From Chromohalobacter beijerinckii (lineage in GTDB: Bacteria; Pseudomonadota; Gammaproteobacteria; Pseudomonadales; Halomonadaceae), in the NCBI RefSeq assembly GCF_023061185.1, contig NZ_JAKGAK010000019.1, positions 1 through 58,545 on the forward strand: a stretch of 58,545 bases of DNA, written 5' to 3'. A program made the position numbers and the translations under genes. The first letter of the stretch is position 1; each line of letters begins with the position of its first letter. This document shows, in pieces, positions 30,122 to 41,093 of the stretch. A model generated the notes under the pieces. It was given only the letters and a program-made list of their open reading frames with translations. It was not told the origin of the DNA and did no database searches.

Positions 30122-31272
30122 GCGGCGTTGTCTCCTTGGCGCGCGTGTCGGTTCCATGTCTGGCGAATGACGCCGCCGCCCAGGCAGATATCATCTTCGT
30201 AGAGCACCAGCGACTGGCCCGGTGTGACGGCGCGCTGGGGATCGTCGAAGAATGCTTCGATACCGCCGTCTTCGAGCACGCGAACCTGACAGGCGACGTC
30301 CTGCTGACGGTAGCGGGTCTTGGCTTGGAGACGTGCTTCCGGTGCCGGCGGCTGACCGGCGACCCACTCCACGGGCTCGGTGCTCAGGCTGTCGGTGTAC
30401 AAAAGCGGATGGTGCTTGCCCTGCACGGCGACCAGGACGTTACGCTCGAGGTCCTTGGCGGCCACGTACCAGGGGGCGTCAGGATGGTTGGGCAGGCCGC
30501 CGATGCCCAGGCCCTGGCGCTGTCCGAGGGTGTAATACATCAGCCCCATGTGCTCGCCAATGACCTCTCCCTCGGGCGTTTCGATCGTGCCAGGCTGTGC
30601 GGGCAAGTACTGCTTCAAGAAGTCGCCGAAGCGCCGCTCACCGATGAAGCAGATGCCGGTAGAGTCCTTCTTGCGCGCGGTGGCCAGACCATGGCGCTCG
30701 GCGATGGCGCGGACCTCGCTTTTCTCCATCTCGCCGACCGGGAACAGCGTACGCGCGATGGCGACTTCCGGTACGGCGTGCAGGAAGTAGCTCTGGTCCT
30801 TGTTGGCATCCAAGCCTTTGAGCAGGCGCACGCGACCGTCACGCTCGCCGTTGCGCACGTAATGCCCGGTAGCGATGCGTTCGGCGCCAAGCATTTCGGC
30901 GTATTCGAGGAAGACCTTGAACTTGATCTCGCGGTTGCAAAGGATATCCGGGTTGGGCGTCCGCCCGGCCTTGTACTCGGCGAGGAAATGTTCGAAGACG
31001 TTATCCCAGTACTCGGCGGCGAAGTTCGCGGTATGTAACCGAATGCCGAGCTTGTCGCACACGGCCTGGGCATCGGCAAGGTCGTCCTTGGCGGTGCAGT
31101 ACTCGGTGCCGTCGTCCTCGTCCCAGTTCTTCATGAACAGGCCTTCGACCTCGTAGCCCTGCTCCAGCAGGACGAGGGCGGTCACGGACGAATCGACGCC
31201 GCCGGACATGCCGACGATGACTTTGCACGCGGTAGCGGCCCCCGCGGTGGAGGATTCCGTGGCGTGAGACAT
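30118..31272 (-). CDS. mnmA: tRNA 2-thiouridylase MnmA
   Basis: Thiolates U34 at the wobble position of tRNA-Lys, Glu and Gln using ATP and sulfur relayed by IscS/TusE. The 384-residue protein has the PP-loop [10 protein letters not shown] near residue 20, the catalytic Cys pair in [14 protein letters not shown] and [12 protein letters not shown], and the ATP-site [11 protein letters not shown] 31272 is chosen over a longer frame because upstream sequence is repeat DNA and promoter. It heads the mnmA-hflD-purB unit behind a perfect TATAAT. Confidence 0.97.
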
Positions 31273-31317
31273 GGTCACTCTCGAATGGGTTGAGGATGGA
31301 TTGATGTTCGGGGCGAT

Positions 31318-31323
31318 ATTATA
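31318..31323 (-). promoter_or_regulatory. -10 box upstream of mnmA
   Basis: A perfect minus-strand TATAAT lies about 46 bases before the mnmA start. No consensus -35 is visible; that region is inside AGCTT-type repeat DNA. Confidence 0.5.
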
Positions 31324-31351
31324 CCTGAAACCGGCTTCGTGCTTCGAGCTT

Positions 31352-31439
31352 GAGCCATCAGCGCTCGTGAATTGAGCCATCAGTGCTCGTGAATTGAGCC
31401 ATCAGCGCTCTTGAATTGAGCCATCAGCGTTCGTGAATC
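31352..31439. repeat. Four tandem copies of a 22-bp repeat (minisatellite)
   Basis: Copies at 31352-31373, 31374-31395, 31396-31417 and 31418-31439 of GAGCCATCAGCGCTCGTGAATT differ by one or two bases. The fourth copy contains the last codons and stop of nudJ, so the array looks like successive duplications of the nudJ 3' end into the mnmA upstream region. Confidence 0.9.
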
Positions 31440-31873
31440 ACATCGAGCGGAAACTGGCGTCCGGCCTTGGCGTCGCGTATGCGCTTGAGCACCAGCGGGC
31501 TGCGCAGGCGGTGCGCGCGTTCTAGCGCCTCGATTTCGTCGAGCGTGAGCCAATGTGCGGCGACGATGCCACTGTCCAGGTCGTTGCCCAGATGCGCCAG
31601 GGGAATTCCCACGAAGGCATGGCTGTGAAACGTCAACTCATTGGGGGCGGTATACACGTAAAGCCCCAGATAGCCGGTCAACGTGATGTGCCAGGCAGCT
31701 TCCTCGCGGGTTTCGCGTTCGGCAGCCTGGGTCAGACGCTCGCCGGGTTCGAGGTGGCCGGCGGGCTGGTTGAAGAGGCTGAACGGGCCGCCCTTGTCCT
31801 CCTCGACCAGCAGGTAACGGCCCGCGCGTTCGACGACGCTGGCAACAGTGACGTGTGGCGTCCAGCGGCTCAT
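31424..31873 (-). CDS. nudJ: Nudix hydrolase NudJ
   Basis: A 149-residue Nudix enzyme. The Nudix box GHLEPGERLTQAAERETREE keeps the Gly, Glu and REx2EE metal ligands, though the Gly after EE is Ala. E. coli NudJ hydrolyses HMP-PP and nucleoside di-/triphosphates and lies in the same order rluE-nudJ-mnmA, which supports the name. Its start overlaps the rluE stop by ATGA. The stop codon lies inside a tandem 22-bp repeat, so the C-terminus (VIHER) has been the source of downstream duplication. Confidence 0.9.
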   Translation of the reverse strand: MSRWTPHVTVASVVERAGRYLLVEEDKGGPFSLFNQPAGHLEPGERLTQAAERETREEAAWHITLTGYLGLYVYTAPNELTFHSHAFVGIPLAHLGNDLDSGIVAAHWLTLDEIEALERAHRLRSPLVLKRIRDAKAGRQFPLDVIHER

Positions 31874-32463
31874 CGACGCCTCCGTTGGCGCTTATCGGGT
31901 GTGCGGGCCTGGGGGCGCGGCGCATGCAACGTCTCCTTACGCCAGGCGCCCGGCGCGAGGTCGTCGAGGCGCCACGGACCAATGGCGACGCGGACCAACC
32001 GCAGCGTAGGATGACCGACATGTGCCGTCATGCGGCGGACCTGCCGGTTGCGGCCTTCGTTGAGGACGATTTCGAGCCAGGCGGTGGGAATGGCCTCGCG
32101 GTAGCGTACCGGCGGTTGGCGTGGTGCGATACCGGGTGCCTCGAGACGCCGCACCTGGGCGGGACGCGTTGGGCCATCTTTTAGCGTGACGCCGCTGCGC
32201 AGCGCATTTAGGGTCGTTTCCCCGGGCGCGCCTTCGACTTGCACCCAGTAGGTTTTGGGCTGCTTGTGACGCGGATGGCTGATGCGGTGGGCCAGGGCGC
32301 CGTCGTCGGTCAGCAGGAGCAGGCCCTCAGAGTCGTAATCGAGACGCCCGGCGGGGTATACCTCGGGGACGTCGATGACGTTGGCGAGCGTTGCCCTGCC
32401 TTGCGTATCGGTAAACTGCGAGAGCATTTGATAAGGTTTATGCAGCAGGTACAGCGAACTCAT
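31870..32463 (-). CDS. rluE: 23S rRNA pseudouridine synthase RluE
   Basis: A 197-residue RsuA-family pseudouridine synthase without an S4 domain, as expected of RluE, which modifies U2457 of 23S rRNA. The catalytic Asp is in [17 protein letters not shown] (about residue 40); [19 protein letters not shown] is the second family signature. A basic tail ends in KRQRRRR. ATG 32463 is preferred because [14 protein letters not shown] is the conserved start. It opens the rluE-nudJ pair; relatives usually have icd on the other side, but here clpS follows divergently. Confidence 0.93.
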   Translation of the reverse strand: MSSLYLLHKPYQMLSQFTDTQGRATLANVIDVPEVYPAGRLDYDSEGLLLLTDDGALAHRISHPRHKQPKTYWVQVEGAPGETTLNALRSGVTLKDGPTRPAQVRRLEAPGIAPRQPPVRYREAIPTAWLEIVLNEGRNRQVRRMTAHVGHPTLRLVRVAIGPWRLDDLAPGAWRKETLHAPRPQARTPDKRQRRRR

Positions 32464-32687
32464 GGGCGGTCTCGGACCTTTCGACAAGCAGCGGCGATGG
32501 GCAAAGCCTACTCCGCACTCGGGGCGCGATGCCATACTTGCTCCTGTCAGGAGTGGGCTTTTTCGTGGTGTCTACCTTGTATCCATGCCCAGCCGGCCGC
32601 ACATTGAAGAGACCGAAGATAGGCGGCGGTGATGGCCCCAGGGCTTCGTATTGCCTATCCGGCGCGCACTTACGGAAATTTCCATCT

Positions 32688-33083
32688 ATGTTTGAAACAG
32701 AAAGCCCATTCGTACCTCGAGCGCCTGACGCGGCGGTCATCCTTGGCATGACACGACCGCCTGGCGAGGATCCCCACGAAGACCCGGAGGGCGACGTATC
32801 GGTCCAGTCGGCGGACCCAGAGCTGGCTAAGCCGCCGATGTACAAGGTCGTGCTGCACAACGATGACTTCACTCCCATGGAGTTCGTCGTCGAGGTGCTG
32901 CAAACCTTCTTTGCGTTGGAGCGGGAGAAAGCCGTGCAGATCATGCTTGTCGTGCATACTCATGGCAAGGCGACCTGCGGCATCTTTACCCGTGATATCG
33001 CGGAAACCAAATGTCATCAAGTCAACGAGTACGCACGCGAATGTCAGCATCCGTTACTGTGCGATATCGACGAGGCGGACTGA
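32688..33083 (+). CDS. clpS: ATP-dependent Clp protease adaptor ClpS
   Basis: Delivers N-degron proteins with Leu, Phe, Tyr or Trp at the N-terminus to ClpAP. The core is clear: [20 protein letters not shown] with the substrate-pocket Asn-Asp-Asp, then [19 protein letters not shown]. With ATG 32688 the product is 131 residues; a start at 32748 (MTRPPGED) gives 111 and is nearer E. coli (106). Neither has a strong ribosome-binding site, so the start is uncertain. clpA follows after 111 bases. A cspD gene, usual upstream in relatives, is absent. Confidence 0.93.
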   Translation: MFETESPFVPRAPDAAVILGMTRPPGEDPHEDPEGDVSVQSADPELAKPPMYKVVLHNDDFTPMEFVVEVLQTFFALEREKAVQIMLVVHTHGKATCGIFTRDIAETKCHQVNEYARECQHPLLCDIDEAD

Positions 33084-33194
33084 GACGGCACTACTACGTT
33101 AAGTCGTGGTCCAAGGTAGCACTTGCATAACCTCTGTTTGTGCCCGATTGTGAAAGTGCCGACAGACGCCATAGGCGGCTAAGAGGGGATTGCC

Positions 33195-35456
33195 ATGTTG
33201 AGCAAAGAACTTGAACTCACCCTGAACACGGCCTTCACCGTGGCGCGCTCCAAGCGCCACGAGTTCATGACCGTGGAACACCTGCTGCTGGCGTTGTTGG
33301 ACAATGCCTCCGCGGCCGATGTGTTGCGAGCCTGCGGCGCCAATCTCGAAAAGCTGCGCGCCGATCTGCAGGACTTCATCAATTCCACCACCCCCTTGAT
33401 TCCCGACGATCAGGAAGATCGTGAAACGCAGCCCACGCTGGGCTTCCAGCGCGTACTGCAGCGCGCCGTCTTCCATGTGCAATCCTCGGGGAAATCGGAA
33501 GTCACGGGGGCCAACGTCCTGGTCGCGATCTTCTCAGAGCAGGAAAGTCAGGCCGTCTACTTCCTCAAACAACAGAATGTTGCGCGCGTCGATGCGGTGA
33601 ATTACATCGCGCATGGCATTTCCAAGGTTGCCGGACATGGGCAGTCTCCTTCCTCTCATGAAAGTGAAGAGGCCGAAGAGGGCGTGTCGGAGGGTAGCCC
33701 CCATCCGCTGACGGGCTATGCCACCAACCTCAACGAACAGGCGCGCCTGGGCAAGATCGATCCGTTGATCGGTCGCGACCATGAGCTGGAGCGCGTGATT
33801 CAGATCCTTGCGCGGCGGCGCAAGAACAATCCGTTGCTGGTGGGCGAGGCCGGTGTCGGCAAGACCGCCATCGCCGAAGGCCTGGCCAAGCGTATCGTCG
33901 AGGAAGATGTCCCCGATGTGATCAGCGATGGTGTCGTCTACTCGCTGGACATGGGGACCTTGCTGGCCGGCACCAAGTACCGGGGTGACTTCGAGAAGCG
34001 GCTCAAGGGGCTGCTGGCCGAGTTGCGCAAACAGCCTAACTCGATCTTGTTCATCGACGAGATTCATACCGTGATCGGTGCCGGCGCCGCATCGGGCGGC
34101 GTCATGGACGCCTCCAACCTGCTCAAGCCGCTGCTGTCTTCGGGCGAGTTGCGCTGTATCGGCTCGACCACTTTCCAGGAGTATCGTGGCATCTTCGAAA
34201 AGGATCGTGCCTTGGCGCGGCGCTTCCAGAAAGTCGACGTGCCCGAGCCGACGGTGGACGACACCATTCGCATCCTCAAGGGGTTGCGTGGACGCTTCGA
34301 GGAGCATCACGCGCTCAAGTACACCGATGGTGCGCTGGACAGCGCGGTGCGTCTGGCGGATCGTTATATCAACGATCGCTTCCTGCCGGACAAGGCCATC
34401 GATGTGATCGACGAGGCGGGGGCGCATCAGCGGTTGTTGCCGCCGGAAATGCGCGTCTCGACCATCGATGTCGACCAAGTCGAGGCAGTGGTCGCCTCCA
34501 TTGCACGGATTCCGCCGAAGAGTGTCTCCAGTTCGGACCGCACCTTGTTGTCGAATCTCGAGCGCGATCTCAAGATGCTGGTATTCGGTCAGGATGAAGC
34601 CATTACCAGCCTCTCGGCGGCGATCAAGCTATCGCGCGCGGGGCTGAAATCGCCCGACAAGCCAGTGGGCAGCTTCCTGTTCTCGGGGCCGACCGGTGTC
34701 GGCAAGACCGAGGTGGCGCGCCAGCTGTCGCAGTTGATGGGCATCGAACTGGTGCGCTTCGATATGTCCGAGTACATGGAGCGCCACACGGTGTCGCGTC
34801 TGATCGGCGCTCCTCCCGGCTATGTCGGATACGACCAAGGCGGCTTGCTGACCGAGGCGATCACCAAACAGCCGCATTGCGTGCTGTTGCTCGACGAGAT
34901 CGAGAAGGCGCACCCCGAGGTCTTCAACCTGCTGCTGCAGGTCATGGATCATGGCCGCCTGACGGACAACAACGGTCGTGAGGCCGATTTCCGCCATGTG
35001 ATCGTGATTATGACCTCGAATGCCGGGGCCGAGCAGATCGCTCGGCGCTCCATCGGCTTCCAGACACAGGATCACTCCTCGGATGCCATGGAAGTGCTGC
35101 GTAAGACCTTCTCGCCCGAGTTCCGCAATCGCCTGGACGGCATCATCCAGTTCCATGGCCTGGCGCCCTCGGTGGTGCGCAACGTGGTCGACAAGTTCCT
35201 GGTTGAACTCCAGGCGCAACTCGACGAGAAACGCGTTCAGTTGGATGTCGATGAATCGGCGCGAGCCTGGCTTGCCGAAGAGGGCTACGATCCGGAAATG
35301 GGGGCGCGTCCGATGGCGCGTGTCATCCAAGAGAAGCTCAAGAAGCCGCTTGCCGAGATGATCTTGTTCGGCGACCTCGCCGAGCACGGCGGCGTAGTCT
35401 ACGTCACCATTGAAGAAGGCGAGCTACACTTGGAGACGGAGGCGGCTGTGGCCTGA
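33195..35456 (+). CDS. clpA: Clp protease ATP-binding subunit ClpA
   Basis: Hexameric AAA+ unfoldase that feeds substrates to ClpP. The 753-residue chain has the N-domain (1-145) that binds ClpS, AAA-1 with Walker A GEAGVGKT near 217 and Walker [11 protein letters not shown], and AAA-2 with GPTGVGKT near 498 and [13 protein letters not shown] short acidic Ser/His-rich linker follows the N-domain. GAGGGG lies before ATG 33195. It is followed by a terminator and the converging infA. Confidence 0.97.
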   Translation: MLSKELELTLNTAFTVARSKRHEFMTVEHLLLALLDNASAADVLRACGANLEKLRADLQDFINSTTPLIPDDQEDRETQPTLGFQRVLQRAVFHVQSSGKSEVTGANVLVAIFSEQESQAVYFLKQQNVARVDAVNYIAHGISKVAGHGQSPSSHESEEAEEGVSEGSPHPLTGYATNLNEQARLGKIDPLIGRDHELERVIQILARRRKNNPLLVGEAGVGKTAIAEGLAKRIVEEDVPDVISDGVVYSLDMGTLLAGTKYRGDFEKRLKGLLAELRKQPNSILFIDEIHTVIGAGAASGGVMDASNLLKPLLSSGELRCIGSTTFQEYRGIFEKDRALARRFQKVDVPEPTVDDTIRILKGLRGRFEEHHALKYTDGALDSAVRLADRYINDRFLPDKAIDVIDEAGAHQRLLPPEMRVSTIDVDQVEAVVASIARIPPKSVSSSDRTLLSNLERDLKMLVFGQDEAITSLSAAIKLSRAGLKSPDKPVGSFLFSGPTGVGKTEVARQLSQLMGIELVRFDMSEYMERHTVSRLIGAPPGYVGYDQGGLLTEAITKQPHCVLLLDEIEKAHPEVFNLLLQVMDHGRLTDNNGREADFRHVIVIMTSNAGAEQIARRSIGFQTQDHSSDAMEVLRKTFSPEFRNRLDGIIQFHGLAPSVVRNVVDKFLVELQAQLDEKRVQLDVDESARAWLAEEGYDPEMGARPMARVIQEKLKKPLAEMILFGDLAEHGGVVYVTIEEGELHLETEAAVA

Positions 35457-35493
35457 GCAACCGCTCAACTCACACCGTAACGCCGCACGCTTC

Positions 35494-35522
35494 ACGCCCT
35501 GTCGTCATGACGGGGCGTTTTT
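35494..35522 (+). terminator. Intrinsic terminator of clpS-clpA
   Basis: Stem ACGCCCTGTC (35494-35503) / GACGGGGCGT (35509-35518), nine pairs plus one G-T, 5-base loop and a T5 run. Confidence 0.85.
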
Positions 35523-35570
35523 CGTGGGCGCAGTGGCAAGCCGACAGCGCGAGTGCGCCGTGATGATGGC

Positions 35571-35789
35571 TCAGCGGGCGCGGTAGACGATGCGACCCTT
35601 GGAAAGATCGTACGGGGTCAGTTCGACCTTGACCTTGTCGCCGGTCAGAATGCGGATGTAGTTCTTGCGCATCTTGCCGGAGATGTGGGCCGTCACGACG
35701 TGCCCGTTTTCCAGTTCGACTCGGAACATGGTGTTGGGAAGGGTATCGACCACGACACCTTCCATTTCAATATGGTCTTCACGTGCCAT
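35571..35789 (-). CDS. infA: Translation initiation factor IF-1
   Basis: A 72-residue OB-fold protein, the exact E. coli length, that blocks the ribosomal A site during initiation. It starts [20 protein letters not shown] and ends KGRIVYRAR, both invariant family features. GAGGAA lies about 10 bases before ATG 35789. It lies between clpA and the bpt-aat pair, the usual place in gammaproteobacteria. The 175 bases upstream should contain its promoter; I see no clear boxes. Confidence 0.97.
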   Translation of the reverse strand: MAREDHIEMEGVVVDTLPNTMFRVELENGHVVTAHISGKMRKNYIRILTGDKVKVELTPYDLSKGRIVYRAR

Positions 35790-35964
35790 ATTAGGCGTTT
35801 CCTCGTATTGCGTTGAAAGCTTCTTCGTAAGTGCGCCACGGTTTGCGTTGCCGTTGCCAGCACTAATTACCGACCGTGGTCAGCGTCGATTTTGAAGATA
35901 GCCCGATATTCTGCCGCATGCCGAGGGTTAAGGCAAAAATCATGTGCATGATGTTACGCTGACA

Positions 35965-36720
35965 TCATGATGAGGGAGTATCGGATAGGGGGATTCGACG
36001 CCGCCAATATCGGCCATCGAGGTATTCTAGAGGCTGAAAATCCTGCTTGTAGCGCATCTTGCGACACTGGCGAATCCAGTAGCCGAGGTAGACGTGGGGG
36101 AGCTCGAGCCGACGCGCCAGCTCGATCTGATGGAGGATCGAGTAGGCGCCAAGAGAGCGGCGCTCGAATTCCGCCCCCGGGTCGAAGAAGGTGTAAATGG
36201 CCGACACGCCATGGCTCAGAAGATCCGTCGCCGCCACGGCAAGCAGTTGGCCCTCCAGACGAAATTCGATCAAGCGTGCGTAGGGGTGATCCAGGGTCAG
36301 GAAGGTGCGGTATTGCTCGTGGCTGGGCGGGAACATGTCGCCATCGGCGTGGCGGGTGCGAATGTAACGTGCATAAAGCGCATAATGTTCTTCATGGAAA
36401 GCTGCCGGCCGTATGCGTGTTTCGAGGTCGGCATTACGTGACATCAGCTTACGCTGCGTGCGAGAGGCCGCGAAGTCTTGCACCGGGATACGCACTGAAA
36501 TGCAAGCCCGGCATCCCTCGCAGTGTGGGCGATAGAGATGGCGGCCACTGCGCCGAAAGCCCAGCAACGACAGCGCGTCGTAGACGCCTTGACCTGGCTG
36601 TTCCTGAGGGTCCAGAAATAGCGTGGTCGCCTCGCGGTCTGGTAGATAACTGCATCCATGCGGGACCGTGAGGAAGAAACGCAGATCTCGCGTGAGTTGG
36701 GACGGCGTGTTGCTGCTCAC
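35965..36720 (-). CDS. bpt: Aspartate/glutamate leucyltransferase (Bpt, N-degron pathway)
   Basis: Transfers Leu from leucyl-tRNA to N-terminal Asp or Glu, creating a primary degron. The 251-residue protein has the ATE fold: [16 protein letters not shown] at the N-terminus, the Cys cluster [14 protein letters not shown], and the C-terminal [21 protein letters not shown]. The start is GTG 36720, overlapping the aat stop by four bases (GTGA). It acts with Aat, ClpS and ClpA encoded on either side. An arginyl rather than leucyl transferase activity cannot be excluded from sequence, but bacterial members are Bpt. Confidence 0.93.
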   Translation of the reverse strand: MSSNTPSQLTRDLRFFLTVPHGCSYLPDREATTLFLDPQEQPGQGVYDALSLLGFRRSGRHLYRPHCEGCRACISVRIPVQDFAASRTQRKLMSRNADLETRIRPAAFHEEHYALYARYIRTRHADGDMFPPSHEQYRTFLTLDHPYARLIEFRLEGQLLAVAATDLLSHGVSAIYTFFDPGAEFERRSLGAYSILHQIELARRLELPHVYLGYWIRQCRKMRYKQDFQPLEYLDGRYWRRRIPLSDTPSS

Positions 36721-37448
36721 GTTGGCTTCGGCTCTTCGACTGGGAAATGATCGGGCGTAGAGGAAGACCACAGCATCGGTGATCCATGACTCTCCACATA
36801 TTGGTCAAGGTAGTCGATGAATGTTGAACGGGCGATGCTGCGTGCGCCAAGACTGGCCAGATGGGGCGTATGCACCTGACAGTCGATCAGTCGCCCGCCG
36901 TGTGCTGCCAGATGCCGTGCAAGATGCACCAGCGCCACTTTCGACGCATCGGCGACGCGGCTGAACATCGACTCGCCGAAGAACACGCCGCCCAGACCGA
37001 TCCCGTAGAGACCGCCGACCAGCTCGCCATCGCGCCATACCTCCACCGAATGGGCAATGCCTTCAGCATGCAAGCGGCAGTAGGCGTGGCGCATCTCCGG
37101 GGTGATCCAGGTGCCTGCGTAGTCTTCGCGAGGGGCGGCGCAAGCGTCGATGACAGCGCTGAAAGCGTGGTCGAAGGTTACCGTGAAACCGGCGTTGCGC
37201 AGGCGCTTGGCGAGGCTGCGGCGCACGTGAATCTCGTCAGGAAACAACACCAGACGTGGGTCGGGACTCCACCACAGGATGGGTTCACCCGGTGCAAACC
37301 ATGGGAATATGCCGCGTCGATAGGCGCAGCGCAACCAGTCCGGCGAAAGCTCGCCGCCGGCAGCAAGCAGCCCGTCGGGCTCGCGTAACGCTTGTTCGAC
37401 GGGTGGGAAACCGACCCGGTGGGGAGGTAACCAAGGCAACATGGGCAT
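36717..37448 (-). CDS. aat: Leucyl/phenylalanyl-tRNA--protein transferase
   Basis: Adds Leu or Phe to proteins with N-terminal Lys or Arg, marking them for ClpS/ClpAP. The 243-residue product carries [14 protein letters not shown], the GIFPWF and [14 protein letters not shown] motifs, and the GNAT-like core with [19 protein letters not shown] and [17 protein letters not shown]. Two ATGs (37448 and 37442) are possible; both have only weak ribosome-binding sequences, and 37448 is taken. It is divergent from ftsK. The usual trxB neighbour is missing. Confidence 0.94.
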   Translation of the reverse strand: MPMLPWLPPHRVGFPPVEQALREPDGLLAAGGELSPDWLRCAYRRGIFPWFAPGEPILWWSPDPRLVLFPDEIHVRRSLAKRLRNAGFTVTFDHAFSAVIDACAAPREDYAGTWITPEMRHAYCRLHAEGIAHSVEVWRDGELVGGLYGIGLGGVFFGESMFSRVADASKVALVHLARHLAAHGGRLIDCQVHTPHLASLGARSIARSTFIDYLDQYVESHGSPMLWSSSTPDHFPVEEPKPT

Positions 37449-37736
37449 GCGTCTCTGCTGATATCGTTCAAGAGGGAGTTTCAGCGTACGCCAGGTATGG
37501 CATCGATAACTACCCGCTTCGCCTCCCAGCCGCGTGGCGTCGCCCTTTCGCGACAACGAGAGGTATGGTTTTTCCCCTGTGACGCAGCGCATGGGGTGGG
37601 TATGATGGCAAACCAGAAAAGCCCATCGGATGAGATGCGAGCCGTTTTTTCGTACGTGAACGATAGTGGACGGCACGCGTCGGGTAGTGTCGGCAACATT
37701 AGGTATCGCCATACGTGGCGCAAGGGGGATGGCCAC

Positions 37737-40700
37737 TTGAGTGTCAATGGAAAACGCAACGAGCGTGGACAAACAGCGTCCCAGGCCAAGGAGCAGGCGC
37801 GCCGAGTCGTAATGCATTTGCAGGGCGTGACGCGCGAAGGTGCGGCCATCGTGCTGCTTGCTATCTGTGTCTTTCTCCTGTTGTCGCTTTTCAGCTATGT
37901 GCCTGGCGACCCGGGCTGGTCACATAGTGGCCCCAATCAAACGATCAATAACTGGATGGGCCCCGTCGGGGCGTGGTTGTCGGATGTGTTGTATTCGCTA
38001 TTCGGTGCTAGCGCCTTATGGTGGCCAGGCATGTTCGGCTTCGCGGCCTGGCGGATGCTGCGTGCACGGGAAGTGAACATCGCCTGGGACCCGACGGTGC
38101 TTTCGGTACGTACCAGCGGCCTGGTACTGCTATTGCTGAGCACGACCACCTTGGGGGCGCTGCATTTCTATCATCCCGACAGCGAACTGCCTTACGCGGC
38201 GGGTGGTATTCTCGGCGAAGGGCTGGTCGGTGCCCTGCAGCCCTTGCTCAACATGCAGGGCACCACACTGGTCTCGCTGGTGGCTTTCATGTGCGGTTTT
38301 ACCCTGTTCACCGGCATGACCTGGCTGGCAGTCATGGATGAACTCGGGCGTGCCATGTATCGCCTGCTGGCGTGGAGCATTGCCAAGTGGCGCGGGAGTC
38401 GGCAACGTCTCGCTCAGCGGCGTGATGCCTACGACGATGACGACATGGACGCCGCCGAGGCTGATGCGCCATTGGAGGAGGATGAGGCGCCGGCGGACGA
38501 GAAAAAACGCCCCTCGTGGTGGCAGCGCTGGCGCGCGTCACGGCGCGCCCCGCAATTGGCAGGTGCGACCTCTGAGCCATCGTATGCAACGGCCAGTGAG
38601 CGCCGTGTGGAACCGTCCTTCGAGACCACCGAGCCCACGCTTGAAACCTCTGCTTGGCGTAATGATGGCAAAACCGATATCCCCTGGGATGTTCCTGAGC
38701 ATACGCCCTCTGCCAAGCGCCCGGATGCTGCCTATACGGCCCGCCAGCGTGCCGATGACGAGCGGGCCGGCTTCGCCGCCTCGGGTGCACCACAGCGCCA
38801 TGCGGCCACTACCACAGCGCCGCATGATCGCTCTCTCAACGAGCGTGGCGAGAGCGAGAAACCTCGCCCCACGGAGCATGCCTCCGATGAGCCTGACGTG
38901 ACGTCTCAGACGCCGTCCCAAGCGGATACGAGCTCTACGGCCTCGATGCGCGCCGATGTTACCCGACGGCGTGTTCCTGAACCCATCCCGGAGCCGCTGA
39001 CCGCTGACGACGATGACGACGTTCCGCTCGGCGATTGGGGCATCCAGGCCCGCCGCGACGATGATGACGTCGGAACGGCGCCCCCCGCCACGTCAGCACG
39101 CGAGTCGGATGACGCTTCGACGACGGCGTCCGAGGATGCCACGTCGCCGGAACCCGCGCCCGAAGCGCCGTCGGAGCCGCCACGCCCCCGCATCAGCTGG
39201 GACGACGAAGCCCCGGAAGCACGCTCATCGGCACCGGCCTCGGCGCCGCCCGAGCCCGAGGTGCCGGATGCGCCTTCGGAGGATCTGTCACGGTCAGCGC
39301 CGCGTGGCCAGGTAGAAAGCGCCCCCGGGGAAGCGCCCGACGTGCGCACGGCCGAGCCGTCGGCGAGCGAGCCGGAAGGCGATGATGAGGCTCCGGCATT
39401 GTGGACGGTGGAGCATCTGCAGAATCAGCGTCCCGAGACCGTACCATCGACCGAGCCCGAGGGGGCGTTGCCCACGTTGCGGCTGTTGACGCCGACCGGT
39501 GAGCAAAAACCCAATTATACCGATGAGCAGTTGGCGGACATGGCCGAGCTGCTGGAAACGCGGCTGCGTGAGTATGGTGTCAAGGCAGAGGTCGTCGACA
39601 CCTGGCCGGGCCCGGTCATCACCCGTTTCGAGATCAAGCCCGCCGCTGGGGTCAAAGTCTCCAAGATCAGCAATCTATCGAAGGACTTGGCGCGTTCGCT
39701 GATGGTCAAGAGCGTGCGCGTGGTGGAGATCATCCCTGGGCGTCCCACGGTAGGGATCGAAATCCCCAATCCTAACCGCGCCATGATTCGGCTGCGCGAA
39801 GTACTGGACTCGGATGTCTACCAGCAGGCCGATTCGCCGGTCACCATGGGGCTGGGGCAGGATATCGGCGGTAATCCCGTGGTCACCAATCTCAATAAGA
39901 TGCCACACCTGCTGGTGGCCGGGACCACGGGGTCGGGCAAGTCGGTGGGCGTCAATGCCATGCTCATCTCGATGTTGCTCAAGGCGACGCCGGATGAAGT
40001 GCGCATGATCATGGTCGATCCCAAGATGCTGGAACTGTCGGTCTACGACGGCATCCCGCATCTGCTGGCGCCGGTGGTTACCGACATGAAGGAAGCCGCC
40101 AACGCATTGCGCTGGTGCGTGGCCGAGATGGAGCGTCGCTACAAGCTGATGGCGGCGATGGGGGTGCGTAACCTGGCCGGCTTCAACGCTAAGCTCGACG
40201 AGGCCGAACGCCATGGCGCCCAGGTTGCCGATCCGCTATGGGAGCCGCAGCCGTGGGAAATGCATCAGCAGCCCCCGGTACTAGAGAAGTTGCCGTACAT
40301 CGTGGTCGTGATCGACGAATTCGCCGACATGTTCATGATCGTCGGCAAGAAGGTCGAAGAGCTGATCGCCCGGCTGGCGCAAAAAGCTCGTGCTGCGGGG
40401 ATCCATTTGATCCTTGCCACTCAGCGTCCCTCGGTCGATGTGGTCACCGGCCTGATCAAGGCGAATATTCCGACGCGGATGGCGTTCCAAGTCTCCTCCA
40501 AGGTCGATTCGCGCACCATTCTCGACCAAGGCGGAGCGGAGAACCTGCTCGGCCACGGCGACATGCTTTATCTACCGGCCGGCGCCGGCATGCCGACGCG
40601 TGTGCATGGGGCCTTCGTCGACGACGATGAAGTGCACCGTATCGTCGAGGACTGGAAACGGCGCGGCGAACCGGAATACGTCGATGAGATCCTTTCGGGA

Positions 40701-40967
40701 GGCGTCTCGGCCGATGCCTTGACTGGGCTCGAGGCGGAAGGTGGCGATGGTGACGACCCGGAGCGAGACGCGCTCTACGATGAAGCCGTGCAGTTCGTCA
40801 CCGAGTCACGTCGTGCCTCGATCTCGGCGGTGCAGCGCCGCTTCAAGATTGGCTATAACCGGGCTGCACGCCTGGTCGAGACCATGGAGTCGGCAGGCGT
40901 CGTGTCGTCGATGGGCACCAACGGGGCCCGCGAAGTGCTGGCATCGCCGCCCGCCGCCGATCATTGA
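37737..40967 (+). CDS. ftsK: DNA translocase FtsK
   Basis: Septal ring ATPase that pumps DNA and activates XerCD at dif. About 1,076 residues: four to five membrane spans (about 35-210), a long Pro/Glu/Asp-rich linker (about 245-590), the alpha-beta motor with [14 protein letters not shown] and [20 protein letters not shown], and the C-terminal winged gamma domain ([21 protein letters not shown]). The best start is TTG 37737, with AAGGGGG 8 bases upstream; the frame opens at 37497, where other ATGs lack ribosome sites. The start is therefore uncertain by up to 80 residues. Confidence 0.93.
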   Translation: MSVNGKRNERGQTASQAKEQARRVVMHLQGVTREGAAIVLLAICVFLLLSLFSYVPGDPGWSHSGPNQTINNWMGPVGAWLSDVLYSLFGASALWWPGMFGFAAWRMLRAREVNIAWDPTVLSVRTSGLVLLLLSTTTLGALHFYHPDSELPYAAGGILGEGLVGALQPLLNMQGTTLVSLVAFMCGFTLFTGMTWLAVMDELGRAMYRLLAWSIAKWRGSRQRLAQRRDAYDDDDMDAAEADAPLEEDEAPADEKKRPSWWQRWRASRRAPQLAGATSEPSYATASERRVEPSFETTEPTLETSAWRNDGKTDIPWDVPEHTPSAKRPDAAYTARQRADDERAGFAASGAPQRHAATTTAPHDRSLNERGESEKPRPTEHASDEPDVTSQTPSQADTSSTASMRADVTRRRVPEPIPEPLTADDDDDVPLGDWGIQARRDDDDVGTAPPATSARESDDASTTASEDATSPEPAPEAPSEPPRPRISWDDEAPEARSSAPASAPPEPEVPDAPSEDLSRSAPRGQVESAPGEAPDVRTAEPSASEPEGDDEAPALWTVEHLQNQRPETVPSTEPEGALPTLRLLTPTGEQKPNYTDEQLADMAELLETRLREYGVKAEVVDTWPGPVITRFEIKPAAGVKVSKISNLSKDLARSLMVKSVRVVEIIPGRPTVGIEIPNPNRAMIRLREVLDSDVYQQADSPVTMGLGQDIGGNPVVTNLNKMPHLLVAGTTGSGKSVGVNAMLISMLLKATPDEVRMIMVDPKMLELSVYDGIPHLLAPVVTDMKEAANALRWCVAEMERRYKLMAAMGVRNLAGFNAKLDEAERHGAQVADPLWEPQPWEMHQQPPVLEKLPYIVVVIDEFADMFMIVGKKVEELIARLAQKARAAGIHLILATQRPSVDVVTGLIKANIPTRMAFQVSSKVDSRTILDQGGAENLLGHGDMLYLPAGAGMPTRVHGAFVDDDEVHRIVEDWKRRGEPEYVDEILSGGVSADALTGLEAEGGDGDDPERDALYDEAVQFVTESRRASISAVQRRFKIGYNRAARLVETMESAGVVSSMGTNGAREVLASPPAADH

Positions 40968-41093
40968 GCGCGTAAGCGCTCTAGAGGCCAGTAAAAAGTG
41001 CAAAGACGATGGACGTCGCCTCGTGCGAAGCAACTTTTTCGCCCGAGTTGGCGTCACATCGAGTAATGCAGGATGAGCAAACAAGGAGTGGTA

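Noticed and set aside
32529-32687. 53-codon in-frame N-terminal extension of clpS
   Set aside because: Would add a hydrophobic segment to a soluble adaptor and has no family similarity; probably untranslated leader.
33534-34478. 314-codon minus-strand open frame
   Set aside because: Antisense shadow of clpA.
35935-35952. ATCATGTGCATGAT palindrome beside an A5 run after bpt
   Set aside because: Loop too small for a stable hairpin; could be a weak minus-strand terminator but support is thin.
40966-40981. GAGCGC-GTAA-GCGCTC hairpin at the ftsK stop
   Set aside because: Short stem without a T run; not convincing as a terminator.
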